Of a stretch of DNA of 64,000 nt, positions 36,461-49,442 are shown in pieces; within the stretch, counting starts at the first letter, position 1; every line of letters begins with the position of its first letter. Below the pieces are notes generated by a model that made no database searches, was not told where the DNA came from, and saw only the letters and a list, made by a program, of their open reading frames with translations. This DNA comes from Druceiella hillmani (Eukaryota; Arthropoda; Insecta; Lepidoptera; Hepialidae). Both the position numbers and the translations under genes were made by a program. The DNA lies in assembly GCA_039881145.1 (NCBI GenBank), contig JAYKKI010000074.1:9340501-9404500 (forward strand). Direction: 5' to 3'.

Positions 36461-36980
36461 TGCACACTTCTTTACCTCCATTACATTAAACACGTTGTTT
36501 ACCTCGGTTGAATTGCTGGGCAGAATCGTTTGACGGGACTTATATAATTAACCCTGGCTCTATTAAGGAAAGAGAGGGGTCGATTTCGATGTCGCAAATG
36601 TCCTCCATCCAGGCCATCCGCTGCTGCCTTTACCTTGCCAACTCTCTTCTCTAAAAATTTTAAATTTCAACACATTTTTGGATATCAATAAAGAGAAAAT
36701 AAAAGAAAAGTCCAATTTAATGTTTTTGATTGAAATTTATAATTTGAAGGGTGATTAAATTTCAAACTACTTTCATTTGTAACACTGCTTCTTCAGTATT
36801 AAATATAAATTCGAATAAAATTTACTTCAAATAAATCAATCTAAAAACTCTCGGCACCCCGTTACCATATTAATTATTTTCTCAAAAACACTAAATAAAA
36901 GAGTAATTGTATACTTATCAAAATTCGTGTTTTTAGCTCGATTGAATTGCTGGACAGGATCGTTTGATGAGATGAATAGT
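36461..36980 (+). repeat. Direct repeat pair and second copy of the local direct repeat
   Basis: GTTGAATTGCTGGGCAGAATC and GTTTGACGGGA at 36509-36541 recur as ATTGAATTGCTGGACAGGATC and GTTTGATGAGA at 36942-36973. Between them, at 36840-36900, is the second copy of the repeat found at 32883-32950. A GC-richer patch at 36590-36640 (CCATCCAGGCCATCCGCTGC) reads on the minus strand as LDGGHLRHRNRPLSFLNRAR, possibly coding-derived but unidentified. Confidence 0.5.
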
Positions 36981-37225
36981 TTCTTTTTCTTGTATTCATT
37001 TAATACTTTTGTTAAACGCAATACTTTCAGTCAAAACAAACGATGCCTACAACTGTCATATAAATGTTTCGATATGTCCGAGACCTATATCTCCAACACT
37101 TGCCTTTTATCTATTTCCGTATGGTGTCTTTTTTTGTATTCATTTTAATACTTTTGTTAAAAGCAATACTTTTACCTAAAACAAACGACGCTCACAACTG
37201 TCACTAAATAATTCGATATTCGAAT
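36981..37225 (+). repeat. Two-unit tandem duplication of about 100 bp
   Basis: TTGTATTCATTTAATACTTTTG...AAAACAAACGATGCCTACAACTGTCA (about 36989-37060) recurs as TTGTATTCATTTTAATACTTTTG...AAAACAAACGACGCTCACAACTGTCA (about 37135-37203). Period about 145 bp. No coding support. Confidence 0.7.
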
Positions 37226-39359
37226 TAAAGGTGTGCCTGAAATTACCTTATAATACTTTTTTTAATTCTCTTAACTTCGTGCATTCTGAACTTTTAATTT
37301 TAATACTCATAAAACTTCACACATTCAATTGTTAAGGAGTAAACTCGTACAAATTAAAATGTTTATACCTTTGGTTTGAAATATTTTTTATTTTATACTA
37401 GTTCTAAAAACCTTGATTTTTAATTCCATGTGAATTTATAATTTTTTTTTATAATTATGTGGTTTTTACACTTATGAAAGATAAAGTAGGCAATATATTT
37501 ACATCATGGAAAGTTATTAGTCGTAAACAGTATAATTAGATATACCACGTGTCCTTAAATATTGATAAGTGCCTAAAAGTTAACACTCGCAGTGCGGATT
37601 CTCCTCGTCCCTTGAGAAGTTTTCTTTTGACAAGTCAGGTTGTTTTCATAATTACTCGTAAATGCTGTTTCCATGTAACCCCTAAAACCAATCTTAATAA
37701 AACGTGATAAACTTAATAGCTTAAGGTGACATCAAATGTTCATTTCTTTTATTTTAAGGCAATACCTTTTTTCACAGAATTCGTATATTGAGGAGCTTTT
37801 CAATTTGATCCGTATTGCCCCTTCTGAATAATTCCGCGTAACTGTGAAATGCAAATGCATTTCACATAAAATTTTTACTTCACGGCTTTGTTATTGCAAA
37901 AAAATATTTAAGAACACTGAAACTTAACGTCTAAGATTAAAATTTTAATAACACTCATTTTTACCGAAACCAATATACATAAAGAAGAACATAAAAATAA
38001 ATTATCATTCCTAAAAAAAACAAAGAAAAAATTAATTCATTGAAATGAGTAATAAAATCAATTTCTGCAACTGAATACCAAAAATTAATTGATTGGAATT
38101 ATATTCGAGACGATATAATAGTTTTTACATGACTGTCTAAGAACAAAATGAGAGTTAAAGAAAGAATCTCTTAGGGAATTTTTGATCAGGATAAGGGAGC
38201 AGCCCAGATTTTAGTCTGAAACCCAAGCATACTACCGGTGAAACTCTCGTTCAAAATAAGCCAATAGTTTTACATAGGGCTCTAATAAATATATAGATTA
38301 AACATATATATAGTCAAAGAGACACATGGATAAATATTGGGAAAAAATGATTTTGCCTTCTGCTCATTCTCACGCACAAACTTGGATTCTTCAAAAGGTT
38401 TTTTTTAAAAACTTACTTCAATATTCATTAACCAATTAATTAACGTTGTTTAAACATTTAAATAATAATTTAATCATATGGCAAAAGTCCAAATAAGGTC
38501 GTGGCCAGGTGCTATAAGAATAAAAACGGCAATATCAGATAGGGATAATTTAAAAACAGTGCCTTAAAAGTTTTATTCAAACCGCCGATCACAAAAATTA
38601 CCAATAATCAACAAGACAAAACAACAGAAACTGTGCCGATTGTATCAAATTTCATCAATTTTATAAAATTTTCTCCTATGAACATGTAACATATTAATCC
38701 ATACTACTCGCAGGCCCGATAAGGTCATAAAAAAAAGCCACGTGAAATTCAAAAAGGGCGAAAAACCTTTATTTTTTCTATAAAGAATGAATGTCAATGT
38801 AAATTGAAAGTTTACTTTTAATTAATTTGGATAAGAGCTAGACATTAAAAACTACCGATCGATATTAGTTAGCATTTATAAAAGTTTCTAAAAAGTTATG
38901 ACGTGCTTTGATAGATGTTTTGTGTGTTTTTATTTCTTATTAAGAATCTTGATATAAATATTAGAAACATACATGCGCATTTATGAAGACAGTTTTTTTT
39001 ATTAGAGTCACAAATATATTTTATGTTATGCTCTTTCCGAGTTTTAGTCCTTAAATGTTCGGTTTTTTATGCCCTAAGAAATATCAGCTTTTATTAAAAT
39101 TATATTCGATTCTTGTTACGTTAGGTTCATTTTTCTGTTTAGTTATAAATCAAGACCGAAGTTAAATTTAGTGACATAGAAATACTAAGATAATTCTAAC
39201 TTTAAAACCCTGATTAAAAACCCGTCGACACTATTTTATCTTGGTCGCTTCATAACCCCGTTTTCACTCATGCTTTAAACATTAGAAGTTGTATTTAAAA
39301 TTTTCACAAAAAGGGCCCACTATCATTACTTAATACACCCGATATACTTATTCGCTCGG
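37226..39359. other. AT-rich interval without recognised content
   Basis: No gene, RNA, repeat family or transposon protein recognised in about 2.1 kb. Confidence 0.5.
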
Positions 39360-39710
39360 TAAACGTGTAGGACGTCTGCTCTATCGATAATTCACTTCAT
39401 CAGATATAAAACATCGCAGCCATTAGCCGTTTTTCAAGTCACTGCGCCATTCGTTAACCCTAAGCTGAACTCCAAATAATAGACTGCGAAAAGAATAATT
39501 GTTTACTTTTTTCTTTGCCATTGATGTCTTCATTCACTTCGAATGGCTTTAGGTTAACTGAAGAAATTATGACGGTGCCTTATCCATTGTGCCCTATCGG
39601 TTGGGATTATTTACTGCCGGCACCCAATTATTTTAATGTCCCTTTATGTTGACTGTAAAAATCAATCCTGTCAATGGAGATCGATTGGGGTTGGGCTCAT
39701 TTTCCTGGTT
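39360..39710. promoter_or_regulatory. Candidate cis-regulatory module
   Basis: A GC-richer stretch with densely packed motifs: TTCACTTCATCAGATATAAA, AGTCACTGCGCCATTCGTTAA, CCCTATCGGTTGGGATTATT, TGCCGGCACCCAATTATT, and AAAATCAATCCTGTCAATGG followed by ATCGATTGG. The last group contains an ATCAATC/GATTGAT-type PBC (Exd) half-site next to a TGACAG-type TALE site (read on the minus strand). No coding frame accounts for it. Function is inferred from composition and motifs only. Confidence 0.3.
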
Positions 39711-42700
39711 ATATGTGGAAATTCAATTATAGTAGATTATTTTTATCGAGATTCTCTAGACCCGAGATTAAATTATCTCTAGGCCCGAAATCAGATATCG
39801 AGATTTTCTATTTTTCTACTCTTTCATTATTTTGTCCGTTAATCACATTCATTCACATATTTTTGGTAAAGGCTGGTAAGTTTATATTTTAATCGAATAT
39901 TTTAATTTATAATTGTAAAATATAAAATTATAAAGAAACTCGGCAAGTGCGTGTAGGATTCATCACATACTTACATTTTTAAAATATTTATAGGCTCTAA
40001 ATTTTTATATGAAGCTGTGATAAACGTTAATATTATTTTTCATCATATAAAAATACTGCCTAATATATCTTTCAGAGACAACGTACGTAAAATACGTTAA
40101 TTTCCCAAAAAAACTGAGAACTTAGACACTTGATTTGGTCTGCGGGTAATTTCATAAAAATTTTACCTACCCTATTTTTACAATTTCCGGAGTTTCGGAT
40201 ATAAGGAGGTGGAAAGGGGGATGACGTACTGTTTGGTACATTTTGGTGCAAATCTCTAGATATATGCTCCATCTAGATATCTGTGCCAAATATTGAAATA
40301 AAATGAGCTCATTTTATTTCAAATCTTGTATGAAAAAATATGGTGCCAGTTACAAAAAATATGGTGCCTACATCTAGAATCACTGCTGTAGTTTTCCCAG
40401 AACTTTTCCATTAAATTCTAAAAACCTATAGTTTTTTATAGTTTTACGTTGAGTAGTTTCTGAAAAAGGATATTATTTGGGAGGGGGATTATGTTTTTTA
40501 AAATATTTTATTTTATTTCTGCACAAATAATATCAAAAATTATAAAAAAAATTTTTTGATAAATTTGTATCTTGTTTTGTTTTGGACTCGTCTGAAAAGG
40601 CTTACTGTCTGCATACTGGGGGTCTAGTGTAGCTTCTAGAAAAGAAAATTACCAAATCGATCAATTAATAAACAGCACTACTCAATGTGGATATGTAAAA
40701 GTGTTGCTAACCCTCTAAGTGCAGTGTTCTCATAGTTTTTTCCATGTCGTATTGAAGTCACATTTCCGTGTAAAATCTGTTTAACTAATGAAGCACAATT
40801 TGTTTTAACAGGTCTGTGGCCCGCTGTGACAAACTATTATTAACACCCGCCTACTATCTTTCTAAAGTAGACTAGCACTTTGTTGGACTGTGTTGCGCTC
40901 TATACCACGCCGTTGTTCATGGATTAGTACCGAATCATTCAGGAACACTTTTCTTTGCTTTTTTCTATACTCCATCCATCCTATCCAGCTTCCGCCAACT
41001 CTCAGCATAGTAAGAGTCGGAATAAGTGTTTGCTTTTTTATTCCTTTCAAATTTATAGCTTCATTGAATGCTTCTAATTTCCTTGTTTCAAAACATACTT
41101 TCCTTTTAAAAATAAATTTAATCACAAAAGATTACAGAGAACATTTATTACAAATCGAAACTTGGAGAGAAAATTTAACCCCCTTTCCTCTTGAAAAATG
41201 CACGAATTAAGGAGTTCTGTTAAATTATTTGTTTTATATTGAACTAAACTATAAGAATAAAAAGACAATTTACAAGCGGTGTCAGTTATTTTTTAGAAAA
41301 TACTACAAATTTTAAATTTTGGTAACTAAATTCTCATATAAGCGACACAAAAATAAGAACAGTTAGAATGATTACGAGATACGTCCTCAGGCTCATTTTA
41401 CATATTTATATTTTAATTTTATCAAGTTTTTTATAATATATATTTTTCTTCTATCAAGTTTTTCAACAAGCGGTATATTTTGACTATTTCAACGTTTCAC
41501 GGGTGAATCCACACCCAAGAACAATCACCAATAAATATCCCTCATAAGCTTTCATGCTCTCAATGAATTCGTTCTGTTTGGTGCAATTACCAATGATGAT
41601 TTACAATAGTTACACAAGAGATATATTTTACATCTTACATACAGTGACTTTTTTATAAGGCCGAGAATTTCTTCGAGCGAAATAAGTGTTTGAGACTCTA
41701 TTGGCAATAAATTGTGATAAATGTGACCATTTTGTGCAGGAAATTCTTCAAATCCACTCGTAATAAAAGTATCTATCCATATAAAATCATTAATAATCGT
41801 AATAGTTTTTCTGCAACTTCCTAGTCTAACTTAACTGACGTTCTTTTTCTACCTATTTCTGGTTCAGTTCTTTCAGAAATAATAAGAGGAATGCTAAATT
41901 TTTGGCCTTTCTTTTGGAATACAAGTATCTTGTTAATTATATTATATTTAATTATCAAAGAACATTATTATATTCCTCATAATAGAAGTGATAACAATAA
42001 GATATTTTTACCCTTCTTTAATTTTTACATGAATATTTTAACTAAAATTACCTACTAAAAAACAAGATGTATTACTAAGTCAATTTCAAATTTATATGTT
42101 ACATGGCTTCTGGAAAAATCGGTTGCAAATATAGAAAAACGTAAATATATTTCACAGGCATAAAAACATGGTATATATTTGAGAAATTATGACAACAAGT
42201 CATGTCAATCATCTCTATAATTTTACTATAATACTTACTTGGATTTTTAAAAGACCTGCTTTTCAACATTTTAGATTCAATATTCTTGGTATTGAATATT
42301 TTAACATTTGTCAGAAACATTTTACATTCATTATAATGAGAGAAATAAATCTTTTGCATCTTATGAAAAAAACAGCGAGTATGTAAGTCAAATCACTGTC
42401 TATCAAAAAGTCAAAATTTAGAATTTAGTTTTCAAAATTTCGGAGACTATTTATCGGAGGTATCGAGGTTTCAGCTCAAAGGCATCAACAATATAAGGCA
42501 TGTTTCAGACCATAATATTATCGACTCACACATTATATACCACCCAATGGCACGCACTGCAATTGCATTGTATAAGTTCTGCCCAAACCTAAAATTAATA
42601 AAGATATGGGGCAATTCAAATGACGATATGTATGTATCGTATTAGAGATTTTTGATGCTGTTATGATACAATCAATTAGTTTCTCACATTTATAAATGTA

Positions 42701-43369
42701 TTTCTAACGACACAAAACAGTTTCTTTCTTTCTTAAAATAATATTTTTACCAATTTGGCACAAACAAACAAGGGTACAATTTTTAAAATAATATTAATAT
42801 TTATAGCATAACTAGTATATAAAGCTAAAGAAAATGGTTAAATTTGAATAACATTAGTTGCAATTAAACATGGGTTTTGATCCAACAAGACGTTGTAAAA
42901 GAAATTCTATGTTGATGTGAAATTCCATATTAAAAATTTCAATAAAATCATGGAAATTTAATAAATTGAATAAGACTTAGTAAGGTTTAGTACTGTATCT
43001 GTCTTCAAATATCATTCGAACTAATTGTTATATGATTGAAGAAAACTGTGACACTTGGGATATATGAAAGTTTGTACCTAACTTCGAGTAATTCATAAAT
43101 AGTTTTTAATTAGGCTTTTCGAAAATTTTCTACGAAAATAAATTTGTAAATTACCTAATTAAATGTCAGCCAATAAACTAGGGGACATAAATAAGCTTCT
43201 CGTAAGCTAATTCGTTCGTTTAACGCACATAATTGAGTTAAAAACTAAACACACAAAGATATTTATTATAATACTTCAAACATATTTATTACAAAATATT
43301 ACATCAAAGATAAATATCGTTAACGATTGCACAAGCTATATTGAGTGATATTAAATTCTTACACCATGC
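39711..43369. other. Gene-poor interval
   Basis: Contains open frames on both strands at 40862-41210 (GC-slightly-enriched, unidentified, mutually overlapping so at most one can be real) and a GGAGGTGGAAAGGGGGATGACG patch at 40204-40226. No family was recognised for any of them and none is called. Confidence 0.4.
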
Positions 43370-43590
43370 GCCACCGATCATATAAGCGCCGTGGCGTTAT
43401 CATAGTCGGGAAAGGGCAGCGTAAAACATTGTAGCCGGGGCAGGGAAAATGATATAATTACGTAATCCGACGATACCGATTGTATCTTCACTAAGCCGTA
43501 CGTGCTCGAAATAATCCCATGCACTTTATTGAATATGACAATAAAGGAGTATCGGAATAGTTTGGCTTTTTCATTCGGCGGCACTCATTG
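43370..43590. promoter_or_regulatory. GC-richer island with an inverted CTTTATTG pair
   Basis: Distinctly GC-rich for this window (GCGCCACCGATC, AAGCGCCGTGGCG, GTAGCCGGGGCAGGG, AATCCGACGATACCG). It contains CTTTATTG at 43524-43531 mirrored by CAATAAAG at 43539-43546 with a 7-bp spacer; TTTATTG matches Caudal or posterior-Hox class homeodomain sites. A 68-codon minus-strand frame (43378-43584) covers it, but no family is recognised, and I think noncoding regulatory sequence more likely. Confidence 0.3.
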
Positions 43591-44584
43591 ATAAATCAGG
43601 AAATTTAATTTGTAAGTGTTTGGGTTCGACGGCCTTCAAGATTTCGCAGTACATTTATTTTTTCTTCAAACTTTAAGACCCAGTCAAAATATTTTTTGCA
43701 ATTTTGATCAAGATTTTAAAAACTAAAATGTTTGTATAAGCTACAAAAGTATTCAAATGAGAGACAGTTTTTTCGGTTCTGGCAAAATGTGAAAATTTAT
43801 TTATCTTATATTGCGGTATACAAATTTATTAAGCGGTGCTATATAAGTCATCTTTTCATAATCCCAAATACCAAAATTCTGTTATTAAACTTTATAGAAC
43901 ATTTTGCTTAAGGCAGTAAACTGTGTAAAATAAATCAGGTTAGAAACTATTTAACTCCATATGTTAATAAATTAAATATTGGTGCGAACAATGATATAGA
44001 CGAGGAAAATATGAATGAATGAAAAATAATTAAAATAACCTCTTAACTGCATCAATCGCGAATGCATTTCTGGTATAAAATTAAGTTCTCTCAGGACTAA
44101 AATAAATGTATAATTTAACATTATTGCGTTACTGTCTGTACGCAAAACAAGTCTAATAATTTATATTCGTCTATATTTATTTTTCTTCAGTAACTATTAC
44201 TTAACTTATATTTTGATTTGGATTATTTTTGCACTGATAATTATAAGTCTTTTCTAAGTTAAATATTAGAATAATTTTGATATAAAAAATATAACCTATA
44301 TAAGTAAATTAAATGCAAACACCGTCATCGAGAAATCATAAAATCGCGAGAATCTCAGAACTTACTAACTTTAAATTCTTTTAGATTCAAGGTGCTACTT
44401 TACGAAATTCACTCCTAAAGATGTGAATGAGTGAATCGCAAATTGTATGGGAATTTTAAAATAATTTATGTAGAAGCTATGAAAAGACGATTAAGATTTG
44501 CAAGCGTTACTATACTGTAAAACTGTTCCAGCTTGAACGCTTTCTGATAAAAAAGACTATAATAGACAGACGAAGAAATACTTG
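43591..44584. other. AT-rich interval without recognised content
   Basis: No gene, RNA or repeat family recognised. Confidence 0.5.
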
Positions 44585-44790
44585 AGTGACTTCACAATGA
44601 TTCCGCTTTTTTTGCAATTATATCCCTGAGGCTAAATCGTATCGACGATACAAGGAAACGGAACTCTAGGAGGACTCCGTAGAAACGCTCATATTCAATG
44701 GGCAACTACTGCAATAAACGCGGTCGATTGGCATTAGTTCCTCTAACAGAACTCTCATACTCCACTTTTCCGGATAAATTTAATGATTGG
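44585..44790. promoter_or_regulatory. GC-richer island, candidate regulatory element
   Basis: Motif-rich mixed sequence (CCCTGAGGCTAAATCG, TATCGACGATACAAGG, AACGCGGTCGATTGGC, TTTAATGATTGGCCGCTCG) in an AT-rich setting, without an open frame. TATCGACGATA is an imperfect palindrome. Only composition supports the call. Confidence 0.25.
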
Positions 44791-47283
44791 CCGCTCGTTC
44801 AGTGATACGAATGAAAAAAATACCGGTCAAGTAAAATTTCCTATTAAAATTCTAAAAGTTTGGCACCAACTTTTTCTCCTTATTAATTCGTTATTTACAA
44901 AATTACTTCAATTATGGCAAGAAACATATCAATGAATGATTACAGATATATTTGAAAATCGTGAGCGAACATTTACACGTTCGAAATTACATTACCTAGA
45001 TGTGATTTTTTTAACACCACTTTTTTATAGTTTTGTGACTAAATAAGAAAATAAATTATTTACGTGTCCATCCGTTTGTCACAGCCTTTCTTCATTGAAG
45101 CTGATTATAGGAAAATTAAATTTGATACAATGATAAAGAATGTTAACATGCATATATCCCAGTAGCTTATTTTTATTGAATTTTTAGAGACGATAAATTA
45201 GTACTCGAATTTTCTTAGAAATCATATATCGTGTTAAGTAGTATATACCCAAATAAACACTGAAAAACTTGTGAAAAAATACCGACCGCGATACCACTAT
45301 CTTTTCCCGAATAAACCGAGCCTAAAATTATGAACATAATATGGTTCCTTCAAGTTTAATTAAAATTTATAGGAAAACTACAGTAAAGATTCCAGACGAC
45401 ATAGTTTTTAATAAATTATCATAATACCCATTTATTAAAAAAAATAATGTTCTAACATGTAAGAAATATTAATAGACGTACTACATACCGTGAAATATGA
45501 AATTTTTACATGTACCTAACTGTGTACGGAACCCAGAAAGTGCGAGTTCTACTCATGACTAACAAGTATTCAGAATTCCTCACCCAGATGATAAAATCGA
45601 GATCCTTACAAAACGTCTTCATCTGTCTACCATAAACCTATTTCTTAGAATCGTTTTGATTTGGAATCATGAAATGCGACATATTGATAAATAAAAAACA
45701 TAAATCTATAATAGATTCCACAACATACAAAAAAATTACACTTTTATTATACACTTAGATTTATAGAGATATTGTAATTAACTCTGAGTAAAATATTCTA
45801 TAGCTCATATTTTTAAAAATTATTTAAGTAATTTACTTAACAATGGCCATAACTTGATCCAAAATTTTTTCAAATTAATCCGCGCAAACATTCTAGTTGC
45901 CTTTGTAGCGAAGGTAGACCACAACAATTCTGTGACCACCCATCTGTCCCTAATGCATTGCGTATTCTATTGTTTGGCATTGAATTCGACGACATATTAT
46001 GCGCAACACTAACGACTGGAAATAGCTAGATAAAATAAATTATTTAATAACTAATGCTTTAACGCACACGCCCTGCAAAAAATAGATCGATTTCACAATT
46101 CAATCGGAATCAGACCGACTATCTCCAGTCCGAATGTTACGAGGTAAAACGAGCTAACGAAGAGTATTTGGAACTTACGACTGAATAAGCGCTGACGCAG
46201 ATGGAAAATACTAAATCGGTGGCGAGCCTTTTGATATATGATTTGAATGTAGAAAAGTCTGGCCACCGACCTTGCCGGATGAAATCCAGTATTTGGCCGA
46301 CGATTTATCACATATAAAAAGACTATCTTGTGCGTCGCGTGTCATATGCCCTTAAACCGTGTTACAACTTAGGAAACGTTTGCTGAAAATCTATAAAATT
46401 TAATATAAGCAAATCAATTTTCGTGCTAACCCGCAGATGTTTCTCAAAGAAAAAGTTGGAAAAAATTTATGGAAAAAAAATTATACAAGGCATAACTATG
46501 GTTCTAAAACGGTTGTCTTTTGTATTTAAAAAAAAACACTAAAGAATTATGCAAACGTAGACATCCCATGTTTTAAAGCAAATTGTTTATTTTCTTATTA
46601 AGTTCGAAAAAAACAAAGACAGAAAACAGATTGAAATTAATAGATTTATTAATAAAACAGAATTTTCGTCTAATTAAAAAAATGGTTACGAAAGCCTCAT
46701 TTTCTTTAGTATCAAATTCAGGTTAACAGCATTATTTGACACCAGAGCTCAGAAGTCTAACCAAATAGTTCAAATAATTTATGCATAGGTAAAGCTATTG
46801 ACACATTCTTATTTTAATTTGCCTTTAAAATGCCAAAAATGATCTTATAATTTTATGTCTTTTTACGATAGTTTATAAAAATAATTCAAATTGTTTTTTT
46901 TTATTTTTTATTGTTTTTACTCCAACTTATTCTGAAGTACTCAAGTACCATATTTTGGAAACTTTTTTTATGAAAATACGCCCGTATTGCGCAGTGACTT
47001 TAATTGAGCGATTCAGCTAACTAATAAGTATTCAGTTAAGAACCCGTTTTTATTAGGTGGTAATCTTTAGATATTAAATTCCATATGGCGTCTGGACGTA
47101 GGATTACTTAAACATCATTTTCGTTCTTCGTGAACTTTATAAATAAAATTTTAGCAATCCTGTAAGTCATGGTTGCTTTTCTAGCTAATGGTACCTATTG
47201 TTTGTGGAGTTTTCGAGTCATGATCCAAGGGAAAGAGAATAGAAGAATCTGTACTCGAAAACGATTTCAATCTATTTCGTTTC

Positions 47284-47285
<2 letters not shown>
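44791..47285. other. Gene-poor interval with one dispersed-repeat fragment
   Basis: A fragment of the CCGTTTGTCACAGCC repeat lies at 45056-45110. At 46090-46330 a GC-enriched patch carries a 72-codon minus-strand frame (with RRPNTGFHPARSVARLFYI) and, on the plus strand, CATATAAAAAGAC at 46311-46323, which could be a TATA box; neither has support beyond that. Confidence 0.4.

Positions 47286-47353
<68 letters not shown>
47286..47353. repeat. (TA)n microsatellite
   Basis: Pure TA run; the open frame ending in it is an artefact. Confidence 0.98.
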
Positions 47354-47357
<4 letters not shown>

Positions 47358-47784
47358 TTGGCTCTAATTTTCATTAATGGAACCCACTTGGCACTGTTCA
47401 CACCTTGTAATAAAATAATAAAATATTCTTAAACTTTCAACAATTATTTTGTAAAAGTCTTAAACTCATGGCTAAAAATTCTAAACCAAATAAACAATGA
47501 TAGAATAAAAATCCGTTTTCTAGAAAAAATTATTCATCTACCTCCGGAGTAATTGATTCACTCTTTTTTATTTAGTAAATTTGAATTTAGTTAAAAAGAA
47601 ACGGTTGTAAATATATGACTCCAAATTAAGCATAAAGTGAAACTGCTCCATTTCATGTTTTTCGCTGTCTGGTAAATCACTAACGTAAATTTTATCTAAT
47701 CACCTTTACACTGTCTCTATAGTATTCTATCAGAACCTATTGTCCTTTCATAAGAGAGAGATAATACTTTTAAAGATCCTTATC

Positions 47785-47880
47785 TCAAAAGGAAAAACGG
47801 AACCCTTATGAGGCTATTAATTGTCCGTCTGTCACAGCCATTTGGAGACACTTGAAATAACACAATTAAAAAGATATTAA
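47785..47880 (+). repeat. Dispersed repeat R1, clearest copy
   Basis: AAAAGGAAAAACGGAACCCTTATGAGG followed by TTGTCCGTCTGTCACAGCC and TTTGGAGACACTTG. Related fragments are at 8035-8110, 45056-45110, 54000-54110 and, inverted, at 62590-62760. The copy at 54000 directly follows the decayed Helitron helicase, suggesting that R1 copies may be Helitron-end remnants. Confidence 0.6.
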
Positions 47881-49129
47881 CCAATACAACTAATATTGAA
47901 AAATATTCATGTGGAAATTTTATTACGCAAAGCAAGTAATCGATACAATCTTTGTTAAATTCGATACGCAGCATATAATACCAATTGAAAGTGCTAGTTA
48001 CAACAGTTTTAATAAGGCCGGCTACGACTTTTTTCTTGTAAACCTTTAAAATAATAATTACTCGTATTAATCGTAAATTTAATTATATAACGCCATCTAT
48101 TATAATTATTATGACCCTTTCTAAAAAAGTGTATTTTGTATTGAAATATCAAATTACCATATTTTATTTTTAGTTTGTCGATTACGATTAAACATAAATA
48201 ATATGTTACCAAAAACCCAATAAAATCCATCAGTAAAATCTTCTTTGAAATACCTTCAATTGTTCTTGCCTAATGCGCCGTTTTTGCATGATGCGTCGAT
48301 AAATAAGCAGAATCAAAACCAACCAAACCAAAATTTCAAAAATAATATTGTTGAGTTCTGTTACTTGTCTTGTATTCCTCTAAATATATTTACTTTTTAA
48401 AGGCTTTAATATGTAAACACACCAATTTCATAAATTAATATCTAAATTTTTATAGAATAATATTAACCTACCAAATTACATTATTTACAAATATTAGGGA
48501 AAGATCCAAATTTTAAATAAATTGGAAAAAATTAAACTAATATTGAATACATAAAAGATTTAAGTGCTTTTTTCGGACAACCAAAAACAAAATCTGCCCA
48601 CATACATCTGCTTGCATCGATTACATAATCATTTACCCCTCCCGAACTACTCGACACTTCTCTTTTGACCATGCAGTTTCGCCAATGCAGGACCGGGTCA
48701 AGAATTTCAGCGCGTGATTTAAAACACATATAGCGCGGGTTGTTGATGACAGATACGATATATATTTGTGCAATTACCACGGTAATTTAACAAATATAAT
48801 TAGCTATACACTTTTTTGTTGTTGTCGTTCTAATGCAGCGTAGATGAACTTTTGAAAATGTTAAAATCGAATATCAATTTATTGAATAAACTGACACTGA
48901 TAAAATAAAAACTAAACGTTATTTTAAGTCGATCCTTTGTTTTCAAAAACCTCCGTCTGAAGTAGATCAGTACTTCTTACGAGATGCGTGCTCAAACAAA
49001 CAAATAAATAAAAAGCTATGAATCGCCATATAATGCAATAGTGTAATTATGAAAAAAAATGTTACGGGTAATTGAGGGTAATTGAGGGACACCCCATACA
49101 TGTAATTGAGGGATTAAAGAAAATGGGGT
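47881..49129. other. Gene-poor interval
   Basis: A minus-strand 82-codon frame at 48532-48780 (NPRYMCFKSRAEILDPVLHW, then REVSSSSGGVNDYVIDASRC) covers a GC-richer patch. Its codon use is reasonable, but there is no family resemblance or second copy, so it is noted here rather than called. Confidence 0.35.
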
Positions 49130-49440
49130 ATAGTTAGATAGATCTCAGAAATAATATAGAGGTTAGAGGGGGAGGAAAAACTTTTATATTTAAATCAATG
49201 GTTGGAGAGATCTGCGCTTGTAAAGCTTTAAAAAATTGTCCCCCTCCCTCTATAACCTTTTAACTAACCCGTGTAAAATTCTAAAAAAAGTAAGGCAGTA
49301 GAACTTAAAAAAAATTTTAGAGAAAATTGGTTTTAATAAGATATGTTGTGTAGTTTTGAGATATGAAATATTTTTGTTACCGATGGCTGCAATAACTTTG
49401 TTTTTCAGTGTCTTCGAGAAATGCTAACTTATAAGTTTAA
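49130..49440 (+). repeat. Dispersed repeat R2, copy 2 (longer)
   Basis: Aligns with 22390-22590 from the GTGTAAAATTCT at about 49273 to AGTGTCTTCGAGAAATGCTAACTTAT at about 49408-49433. Upstream it carries extra sequence with a G-rich run (GAGGTTAGAGGGGGAGG, 49160) and its near-inverse CCCCCTCCCTCTATAACC (about 49240), giving a possible 60-80 nt foldback. Confidence 0.6.
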
Positions 49441-49442
49441 TA

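Larger units (their letters stand above)
32950..36462 (-). mobile_element. Candidate unclassified DNA transposon bounded by 53-bp inverted repeats
   Basis: Left arm about 32950-33003 and right arm about 36408-36462 are inverted copies with roughly 45 of 53 bases matching, including a perfect 27-bp core (TTCAAGATGGAATGTTTGTA and on). Internal sequence of 3.4 kb is unrelated to the surrounding block array and holds two minus-strand lysine/glutamate-rich ORFs. No transposase motif is recognised. Target-site duplications could not be assigned because the termini are not sharply defined. Confidence 0.4.

Noticed and set aside
40862..41210. Overlapping frames on both strands (87 and 106 codons)
   Set aside because: Neither shows family features; overlapping open frames are common where stop codons are scarce by chance.
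46311..46323. TATA-like CATATAAAAAGAC as a promoter
   Set aside because: Single occurrence in AT-rich DNA without a conserved initiator or a gene downstream.
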